A DNA stretch of 12,729 bases from Crocinitomicaceae bacterium (GTDB lineage: Bacteria > Bacteroidota > Bacteroidia > Flavobacteriales_D > Crocinitomicaceae): the NCBI GenBank assembly GCA_030833265.1, contig JAURHO010000036.1, forward strand, positions 1 through 12,729, given 5' to 3'. The notes beneath the pieces are model-generated. The model had not been told where the DNA came from. It searched no databases and worked only from the letters and a program-made list of their open reading frames with translations. This document shows positions 7,833 through 12,729 of the stretch, in pieces. Each line of letters begins with the position of its first letter. Position 1 is the stretch's first letter. The position numbers and the translations under genes are program-made.

Positions 7833-7841
7833 CAAAAGACT

Positions 7842-8414
7842 ATGGCTCTCCAACTCTCCGCCCACCAGCAGTCTTTTCTCCTCGAAGAGGAAAGAAAACT
7901 TGTCGAACGCGCACAAGAAAATCCGCGTTATTTTGCCCCGCTTTATGAGCGTTATCACGATGCTATTTTTCGTTACATCTACCGCAGGGTAGACGAAGAA
8001 GAGCAGGCCTACGACATCACCTCAAGTGTTTTTGTCAAGGCGCTTCAAGGGCTACATAAATATGAATATAGAGGTCTTCCTTTTTCTTCATGGTTATATC
8101 GCATTGCCAAAAGTGAACTTTATCAAAGTTTCCGCGATCAAAAAGCAAACCGCACCGTGAGCATTGACAAGGTTGTTTTAAAGCAAGTCATCGAGGACTG
8201 GACTGAAGATTACCGTCAACAAGATGTCGATCGTTTACTCGGCAAGTTGCGCTTGCTCAAAGAAAATCAACTCCAACTCATTGAAATGCGTTTTTTTGAA
8301 AAGCGTTCTTTCAAAGAAATCGGAGAAATTACCGGATTGTCAGAAAACAACGCAAAAGTGAAAACTTTTCGCGCCGTCTTAAAACTCAAACAATTTTTCC
8401 ATCAAATTGAATAG
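7842..8414 (+). CDS. RNA polymerase sigma-70 family (ECF-like) sigma factor
   Basis: This 190-residue protein has the two-domain layout of ECF sigma factors. Region 2 is about residues 30-100: FAPLYERYHDAIFRYIYRRV, AYDITSSVFVKAL, and the -10-recognition/melting helix around FSSWLYRIAKSELYQSFRD. A linker follows. Region 4 is about 133-187, with the helix-turn-helix RSFKEIGEITGLSENNAKVK that reads the -35 element. It directs RNA polymerase to a specialised set of promoters. The next gene starts 2 bases after its stop and encodes a tiny membrane protein, the position where anti-sigma factors usually lie. The target regulon cannot be read from the window. The start at 7842 is the only sensible ATG, and no clear Shine-Dalgarno site precedes it. 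Confidence 0.93.
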   Translation: MALQLSAHQQSFLLEEERKLVERAQENPRYFAPLYERYHDAIFRYIYRRVDEEEQAYDITSSVFVKALQGLHKYEYRGLPFSSWLYRIAKSELYQSFRDQKANRTVSIDKVVLKQVIEDWTEDYRQQDVDRLLGKLRLLKENQLQLIEMRFFEKRSFKEIGEITGLSENNAKVKTFRAVLKLKQFFHQIE

Positions 8415-8416
8415 CT

Positions 8417-8584
8417 ATGCTTAAAATTTTACTCAATCGACCTGAACCGAGTATGGATACCGTTCAGCAGCACCAAGATTTCAATCAAGTTTTGGCTGCT
8501 TTTAACTATCAAAAAAAAGTGTTGAATCCCTGGCGCTATTGGCATTATCCTATATGGGTGCTTGCCTTAGTGCTCCTGAACTAA
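8417..8584 (+). CDS. small single-pass membrane protein, possible remnant or miniature anti-sigma factor
   Basis: This 55-codon frame (MLKILLNRPEPSM at the start) begins 2 bases after the sigma-factor stop. It has a polar N-terminal part with Gln-rich helix-forming residues (MDTVQQHQDFNQVLAAF) and a basic turn (YQKKVLNP). It ends in one aromatic, hydrophobic segment at about residues 39-54 (WRYWHYPIWVLALVLL) and stops immediately after. The layout of a short cytoplasmic part, a Lys-rich linker and a membrane helix resembles the N-terminal half of membrane-bound anti-sigma factors, but no zinc-binding or other diagnostic motif is present and no periplasmic domain follows. It could be a miniature anti-sigma factor, a decayed one, or unrelated. 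Tight coupling to the sigma gene makes it likely to be translated. Confidence 0.6.
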   Translation: MLKILLNRPEPSMDTVQQHQDFNQVLAAFNYQKKVLNPWRYWHYPIWVLALVLLN

Positions 8585-8602
8585 CGTTTCTGCACAAGAA
8601 AT

Positions 8603-8630
8603 AGTTTGTACATTTGTGTATGTACAAACT
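8603..8630 (+). repeat. perfect 10-bp inverted repeat across the pyrD promoter and start codon
   Basis: AGTTTGTACA (8603-8612) is the exact reverse complement of TGTACAAACT (8621-8630), separated by 8 bases. The loop and left arm contain a perfect TAnnTTTG box (8609-8616). The pyrD ATG (8620-8622) has its A in the loop and its TG in the right arm. It could act as an operator for a dimeric regulator or as an RNA hairpin that hides the start codon. Confidence 0.7.
8609..8616 (+). promoter_or_regulatory. -7 promoter box of pyrD, probably giving a leaderless transcript
   Basis: TACATTTG matches TAnnTTTG exactly, and TTTC at 8587-8590 could be the -33 element with an 18-base spacer. The transcription start would fall at about 8620, on the A of the ATG, so the mRNA from this promoter would have essentially no 5' leader. 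Confidence 0.5.
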
Positions 8631-9663
8631 GTTTCGTTTTATTCTTTTTCAGTTCGACGCTGAGCGCGTTCATTATTTCGTGGTTGGTTTACTGCGTCTC
8701 ATCCACCAAATCTTTCCTTTCAGGGCCATATTTCGTGCCATCTACGTGAAAAAGGATCCAAAATTAGCCGTACATCTCTTTGGGCTTGATTTTGAAAATC
8801 AGGTAGGCTTAGCAGCAGGCTTTGATAAAAATGCAGCTTACATTGATCCACTTTCCGATTGCGGCTTTGGTTTTATCGAAATTGGCACCATCACGCCAAA
8901 GGCTCAGCCAGGTAATGACAAGCCGCGTTTGTTTCGCTTAAAAGCAGATCAAGCCATTTTAAATCGCATGGGCTTTAACAATGATGGGGTCGAACAAGCC
9001 ATTTTACAATTAAAGGCCCGCAAGAACAAACACATCATCATCGGGGGTAACATCGGAAAAAACAAATGGACGCCAAATGAAGAAGCAACCCAAGATTACG
9101 TTCAGTGCTTCGAAGCACTATTTCCATATGTAGATTATTTTGTGGTCAATGTGTCTTCACCAAACACTCCGAATCTAAGAGCACTGCAAGAGAAAGGTCC
9201 TTTGCTTGAATTGCTCTCTACCTTACAAAGTTTAAATACCGCAAAACCGAAGCAAAAACCAATTTTATTAAAAATTGCACCGGACCTCACCGATACACAG
9301 CTCGACGAAGTCATTGAAATTACTTTTGAAACACAAATAGCCGGCCTTATTGCAAGCAACACGACCATTTCTCGTGAAGGTCTTCAGACACCAAAAGCGG
9401 TGGTCGAAGCACTCGGAGCGGGTGGAGTTTCTGGGAAACCGCTTACCAAAAGATCAACAGAGGTAGTGCGTTACATCCATCAAAAATCAGCTGGAAAAAT
9501 TCCTATCATTGCAGAAGGAGGGATTCATACGGCCCAAGACGCACTTGATAAATTTGAAGCCGGAGCATCCTTAGTTCAGCTATACACTGGTTTTATTTAT
9601 GAAGGACCGGGTTTGATCAAGCAAATCAACCAAGCCTTACTTCAAAAACAAAAACAACTTTGA
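8620..9663 (+). CDS. pyrD: dihydroorotate dehydrogenase (quinone), class 2
   Basis: This FMN enzyme oxidises dihydroorotate to orotate in pyrimidine synthesis, passing electrons to membrane quinone. The ATG at 8620 gives 347 residues. An in-frame TTG two codons earlier is less likely. The N-terminal helices (MYKLFRFILFQFDAERVHYF) form the membrane-associated quinone tunnel specific to class 2. The barrel shows VGLAAGFDKNA, then GFIEIGTITPKAQPGNDKPR and LNRMGFNNDG. The catalytic segment VNVSSPNTPNLRALQ has the base Ser at about residue 180. LLKIAPDL, ASNTTISR and AEGGIHTAQDALDKFEAGAS (FMN phosphate site) follow. The length is normal and all motifs are intact. It is followed by HMG-CoA lyase with a TTGA overlap. 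Confidence 0.97.
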   Translation: MYKLFRFILFQFDAERVHYFVVGLLRLIHQIFPFRAIFRAIYVKKDPKLAVHLFGLDFENQVGLAAGFDKNAAYIDPLSDCGFGFIEIGTITPKAQPGNDKPRLFRLKADQAILNRMGFNNDGVEQAILQLKARKNKHIIIGGNIGKNKWTPNEEATQDYVQCFEALFPYVDYFVVNVSSPNTPNLRALQEKGPLLELLSTLQSLNTAKPKQKPILLKIAPDLTDTQLDEVIEITFETQIAGLIASNTTISREGLQTPKAVVEALGAGGVSGKPLTKRSTEVVRYIHQKSAGKIPIIAEGGIHTAQDALDKFEAGASLVQLYTGFIYEGPGLIKQINQALLQKQKQL

Positions 9664-10514
9664 GTAAGAAAATTTACATTACAGAATGTCCGCGCGATGC
9701 CATGCAAGGTATCCAAGACTGGATTCCCACTGATCAAAAGGTGAGTTATCTCAATGCGCTTTTGTCTTGCGGTTTTGACTACCTCGACTTCGGAAGTTTT
9801 GTATCTCCCAAGGCCATCCCTCAACTCAAAGATACCGCTGAGGTTCTTGAAAAGTTGAATCAGTCTGACACCAAACTTTTAGCCATAATTGCTAATGAGC
9901 GTGGTGCGCAAGAGGCCAGTGCCCATGAACGCATTTCCGTTTTAGGCTATCCATTTTCGATTTCTGAAACGTTTCAAAAACGCAATACAAATCATACCCT
10001 GGATGCATCTTTGAAACTCATAGAGCAAGTTTCTGAAACCTGTGAGCAAAATAAGAAGCAATTAAGAGTTTATTTATCAATGGGTTTTGGAAATCCCTAT
10101 GGTGATCCTTGGTCAGAAGAATTGTTGTGTTCTTGGGTCGATCGCTTGAGCACGCAGTTTCCTATTCATGACTTTGCGTTATCAGATACCATAGCAGTTG
10201 CAACCACATCACAGTGCAGTACTTTATTTAAATCGCTTTTTCAGCATTTTCCAAAGCAAACATTTTCCGCACATTTTCATGTTGTGCCAGGTCATGAACA
10301 AAAGCTAATTCAAGCTGCTCATGAAGCCGGTTGTCAGCATTTTGACACAGCAATTGGTGGTTTTGGAGGATGCCCCATGGCTAAAGATGAACTCACAGGA
10401 AATCTTTCAACGGAGGCTTTGCTTGCTTTTATGCAAACGCAGCAAATTGAAAGTCAACTGGACACCAATGCTTTTGAAAAAGCAAGAATCATTTCTCAAA
10501 CTATATTTCACTAA
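9660..10514 (+). CDS. hydroxymethylglutaryl-CoA lyase (TTG start)
   Basis: It cleaves HMG-CoA to acetoacetate and acetyl-CoA, the last step of leucine degradation (cytoplasm, divalent-metal dependent). The start is TTG at 9660, overlapping the pyrD stop (TTGA). The first in-frame ATG is codon 15 and would remove the essential ECPRDAMQG motif, so the TTG start is well supported. By comparison with the human enzyme: R12-D13 in PRD are the catalytic Arg and metal Asp, H205 and H207 in AHFHVVPGHE are metal ligands, and GGFGGCPMAKDELTGNLSTE holds the catalytic C238 and metal ligand N248. FGSFVSPKAIPQLKDTAEVL (44-63) is typical of the Bacteroidota branch. It is complete at 284 residues. The following gene begins at its stop codon (TAATG). 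Confidence 0.95.
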   Translation: MSKKIYITECPRDAMQGIQDWIPTDQKVSYLNALLSCGFDYLDFGSFVSPKAIPQLKDTAEVLEKLNQSDTKLLAIIANERGAQEASAHERISVLGYPFSISETFQKRNTNHTLDASLKLIEQVSETCEQNKKQLRVYLSMGFGNPYGDPWSEELLCSWVDRLSTQFPIHDFALSDTIAVATTSQCSTLFKSLFQHFPKQTFSAHFHVVPGHEQKLIQAAHEAGCQHFDTAIGGFGGCPMAKDELTGNLSTEALLAFMQTQQIESQLDTNAFEKARIISQTIFH

Positions 10515-11173
10515 TGCAAAAGAAAAGAGGGTTATATCTAGTAGGTTTGCTTGGTTTGGCTTTGGCCGCTTGGTTCATCTTTAAAAAGCAAGCAGCTTCA
10601 GATAAGTCCGAAGCGAACGATAAGGCAAGTTCTATTTCAAGAAGAAAAGGGCAAGAAATTTCTACAGATTTCAATATCAATGTTTTTAAAAGCAAAAAAG
10701 AACCTGCACTTCTCAAGCAATTAAGACTTTGTGACTCAACACAGCAATGGAGTGAAGACGAAAATAGGCCGTCTTGTACACCAAACTTTTTTAGGGTGTT
10801 TCCATTAAAGAAAGGCCTTGACCTTTCGCAAGGTTGCATGGTGCTCATGAAAGCTGGAGTCAATCATTTTCCGGTGCGTCGTTTTGTAATCTACGAGCGC
10901 GAAGGCACACAGCTTGTACAAGCAAATGGTTTTATTGGCTACCCAATTGAACTTCGACCAAATCCAAACGGCTATGACGACGTTGTGATTCGCTTCTTTG
11001 AGCGCTATCAAGGGGAGAAGTACTTTTATAATTGCTTGTTTACTTGGAAGCAACACCGTTATCAATATGTTTGCTGTGAGCAAATTAACGATGCTGATAT
11101 CAAACCAGAGAAGCAAAAGGAGGTATCTGCAGAAATTTGGAAAATTCTTTATGAAAAACAGCTGGCATTTTAA
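10514..11173 (+). CDS. membrane-anchored protein of unknown function with six cysteines
   Basis: The ATG shares its A with the stop of the HMG-CoA lyase gene (TAATG), so it is translationally coupled. The protein has 219 residues: a basic start (MQKKR), one membrane segment at about residues 7-23, a charged Ser/Lys-rich linker to about 60, then a compact extracytoplasmic domain. Six Cys occur in that domain (73, 88, 108, 174, 187, 188), which would permit disulfides. Beta-type segments such as FVIYEREGTQLVQANG and YDDVVIRFFERYQGEKYFYN suggest a small beta-rich fold. I recognise no family. It overlaps the next lipoprotein gene by 23 bases, so both probably belong to one envelope-related pair at the end of the pyrD operon. 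Confidence 0.85.
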   Translation: MQKKRGLYLVGLLGLALAAWFIFKKQAASDKSEANDKASSISRRKGQEISTDFNINVFKSKKEPALLKQLRLCDSTQQWSEDENRPSCTPNFFRVFPLKKGLDLSQGCMVLMKAGVNHFPVRRFVIYEREGTQLVQANGFIGYPIELRPNPNGYDDVVIRFFERYQGEKYFYNCLFTWKQHRYQYVCCEQINDADIKPEKQKEVSAEIWKILYEKQLAF

Positions 11174-11585
11174 ACTGCTTTTCTTTTTAGTGCTTGGAAG
11201 TTGCATCAATGGTGAGCAAACCTATAAGGTAGATTACACCGATTTGCTGAACGGGGGCAATAGTAAAGTCTGGGAACTTGCTCAAGAAGATACTGTGAAT
11301 CCATCGGTTGGTAAACAAAGCTGGGCCGAAGTGGTCTTTGTTTTTTACGAATCTGGCAAAGTGCTTGTTGGTTCTATGGAAGATCTTGCCAATCATAATT
11401 TTGATGCCGGCGCTTATCAGTATAGAGCGCAGCAACAAGAGCTTCAAATGCAGATAAACAGCGAAACTTTGCTTTTTGGACTCAGTATTGATAACCACGA
11501 AGGATTATGGCTCAAAACTAAAAAAGGTAAAAACATTAATAAGTTCTTACACTTGGTTCCACTCACCGAGCCACAAACACCTTAA
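11151..11585 (+). CDS. small lipoprotein of unknown function
   Basis: The ATG at 11151 lies inside the 3' end of the preceding gene. The same frame stays open back to 10998, but that part is a shadow of the neighbour. From 11151 the protein starts MKNSWHFKLLFFLVLGSCIN, a lipoprotein signal peptide with lipobox L-G-S-C (Cys18). The mature part is about 127 residues. It contains alternating beta-like stretches (AEVVFVFYESGKVLVGSM, QELQMQINSETLLFGLSI, GLWLKTKKGKN) compatible with a lipocalin-like small barrel of the kind common among Bacteroidota lipoproteins, but no diagnostic motif. Its stop codon interlocks with the stop of the convergent gene. Confidence 0.85.
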   Translation: MKNSWHFKLLFFLVLGSCINGEQTYKVDYTDLLNGGNSKVWELAQEDTVNPSVGKQSWAEVVFVFYESGKVLVGSMEDLANHNFDAGAYQYRAQQQELQMQINSETLLFGLSIDNHEGLWLKTKKGKNINKFLHLVPLTEPQTP

Positions 11586-12343
11586 AAGTTTTCATAAATA
11601 CCTAAGCCAAAAAGGGCAAAATCGTATTTAGCAGGGTCTTTGGGGTCAAGTTTTTGGCAAAATGCTTGCAGTTCTTCATTGGCTTTCCAATCATTTTGCG
11701 TGCGTTTCAAAATACCGAGTTTTCTTGAAATATTTCCGGTATGCACATCTAAAGGAATCATGAGTTGTGCCGGGCTAATTGCAGTCCAGAGTCCGAAGTC
11801 GACGCCATTTTTTGCAGGTCTGCACATCCATCTTAAAAACATGATGAGTCTTTTAGAGGCCGAACCCGTGCTTGGGTTAGCAACATGCTTCAATGTCCTT
11901 GGGTTCAAAAAAGGAATGAATTGTTGTCTAAAGCTTAAAATCCTTTTTTCTAAAGAAAAAGCACTACCAGCAAAAGTGGCCTCGAGCCCACCATTTTGGT
12001 AACAATGTTTCAGGCCCAATAAAAATCCATTTAAGTCTGTCGTGTTGAACGTTCGATGTACAAATTGTGGGCAAGTGCTGTCTTGATACGTTAAGACATA
12101 ACTGAGCGGTTCAGGGCCTAAAATTTCAAGTAAGCGCTCACCACTTTTGATGATGCTTTGGCGTTTGCCCCAAGAGATTGTCGCTACTAAAAAGGCCACA
12201 ATTTCGATGTCTTCCTTTTTTTGAAAACGGTGAGGGAGTAATATTGGATCTTCTTGAATAAAAGCAGCTTGCTCGTACTGCGCTGCCTTTAAATCCAGGA
12301 ATTCTTTGAGCTCGGAAAAAGATAAATCAGATGAATTGTCCAT
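11582..12343 (-). CDS. TIGR02757 / DUF2400 family protein
   Basis: This complete 253-residue protein has the landmarks of the family: EDPILLPHRF (31-40), EIVAFLVATISWGKRQSII (47-65), FVHRTFNTTDL (94-104), SASKRLIMFLRWMCRP (161-176), PLDVHTGNISRKLGI (197-211) and DPAKYDFALFGLG (236-248). The biochemical function is not established. The ATG at 12343 lies 17 bases inside the end of the upstream lolD-like gene, so the two are translationally coupled, a pairing seen in other Flavobacteriales. The segment PLDVHTGNISRKLG resembles the D-x-H region of endonuclease III/MutY-type glycosylases, a possible hint that is only inference. Confidence 0.92.
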   Translation of the reverse strand: MDNSSDLSFSELKEFLDLKAAQYEQAAFIQEDPILLPHRFQKKEDIEIVAFLVATISWGKRQSIIKSGERLLEILGPEPLSYVLTYQDSTCPQFVHRTFNTTDLNGFLLGLKHCYQNGGLEATFAGSAFSLEKRILSFRQQFIPFLNPRTLKHVANPSTGSASKRLIMFLRWMCRPAKNGVDFGLWTAISPAQLMIPLDVHTGNISRKLGILKRTQNDWKANEELQAFCQKLDPKDPAKYDFALFGLGIYENF

Positions 12344-12729
12344 CTTTCATTCTTAAGCAGCGGTCTGCCATTTGCGCAAAACCTTCATTGTGAGTCACGA
12401 TGACAAATGATTGCTTGAACTCTGAACGCAGTTCAAAGAACAACTGATGCAAAGCGGTTGCATTTTCAGTGTCGAGGTTGCCTGATGGTTCGTCGGCAAA
12501 TACAAGTGCGGGTTTATTGATGAGCGCTCGGGCCACCGCCATGCGTTGTTGCTCTCCACCTGAAAGTTCATTGGGGCGATGCGATGCACGGTGGGCGACA
12601 TTTAATCTTTCTAAAAGGACCTGTGCTTCTTTGAATGCGTCTGTCTGGTTTTTTCCGCCAATCATGGCAGGTAAAGCAACATTTTCAAGTGCAGAAAATT
12701 CAGGTAAAAGCTGATGAAACTGAAAAATA
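12327..12729 (-). CDS. lolD: LolD-type ABC transporter ATP-binding protein (partial, N-terminus off the window)
   Basis: Only the last 133 residues are present, and the frame runs open through the right edge. It begins IFQFHQLLPEFSALENVALP, the Q-loop and following LLPEF/ALENV segment characteristic of the LolD/MacB/FtsE class. The signature LSGGEQQRMAVARAL follows, then Walker B LVFADEPSGNLD with the catalytic Glu, and the H-loop VIVTHN. It ends with CLRMKDGQFI. Walker A lies beyond the window. In the family the ATPase powers extraction of lipoproteins from the inner membrane (LolCDE). Without its permease partner, assignment to LolD rather than another member of the class rests on sequence feel and on its pairing with the DUF2400 gene. 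Nothing looks damaged. Confidence 0.9.
   Translation of the reverse strand, partial: IFQFHQLLPEFSALENVALPAMIGGKNQTDAFKEAQVLLERLNVAHRASHRPNELSGGEQQRMAVARALINKPALVFADEPSGNLDTENATALHQLFFELRSEFKQSFVIVTHNEGFAQMADRCLRMKDGQFI

Noticed and set aside
7734..7841. Rho-independent terminator after the large barrel gene
   Set aside because: The only complementary stretch (GAGG near 7788 with CCTC near 7800) is short and is not followed by a T run.
10501..10863. 120-residue minus-strand open frame
   Set aside because: It is antisense to the HMG-CoA lyase end and the Cys-containing membrane protein, with no recognisable features.
10998..11150. Longer 195-residue version of the lipoprotein starting at 10998
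   Set aside because: This part is an out-of-frame shadow of the preceding gene. The ATG at 11151 gives a proper lipoprotein signal peptide with lipobox.
10805..11209. 134-residue minus-strand open frame
   Set aside because: It lies entirely opposite two well-supported plus-strand genes and has the low-complexity hydrophobic look of an antisense shadow, with no signal peptide, promoter or family motif.

Overview
The window most likely comes from a Bacteroidota chromosome, probably of the Flavobacteriales type. The evidence is the gene families present (DivIC-type division protein, heterodimeric methylmalonyl-CoA mutase, TIGR02757/DUF2400, an HHH/beta-barrel outer-membrane protein), promoters of the TAnnTTTG '-7' type, weak or absent Shine-Dalgarno sites, a moderately AT-rich composition and dense gene packing. 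I see no RNA genes, mobile elements or CRISPR arrays. The longest gene-free stretch is about 110 bases (7734-7841).

Minus-strand operon, 4932 down to 1. It runs mutA (small subunit of methylmalonyl-CoA mutase) - mutB (catalytic, B12-binding subunit) - a secreted protein of unknown function - a DivIC/FtsB-like division protein that runs off the left edge. The last gene is the most unusual thing here. Its DivIC-like part (N-terminal membrane segment, coiled coil, DivIC-type C-terminal motif) continues without any break in frame into the start of a LexA-type S24 peptidase domain, including the Ala-Gly autocleavage site. The window ends exactly where the catalytic Ser of the 'GDSM' motif should come.

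Plus-strand region, 5023-8584. A pair of Gln-rich envelope proteins overlaps by ATGA: a small predicted barrel, and a 646-residue protein with a degenerate helix-hairpin-helix N-terminus and a large barrel. Next come an ECF-like sigma factor and, 2 bases later, a 55-residue single-pass membrane protein not previously called as an ORF.

Plus-strand operon, 8620-11585. It holds pyrD (class 2 dihydroorotate dehydrogenase), HMG-CoA lyase (TTG start), a membrane-anchored Cys-containing protein and a small lipoprotein, all overlapping. A perfect 10-bp inverted repeat covers the pyrD promoter and start codon. Two genes converge on this operon from the right: a TIGR02757/DUF2400 protein, and the C-terminal part of a LolD-type ABC ATPase cut by the right edge.

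Metabolically, mutA/mutB (propionate, Val, Ile) and HMG-CoA lyase (Leu) fit an organism that degrades branched-chain amino acids. The envelope and division genes are typical housekeeping neighbours, except for the DivIC-S24 fusion.
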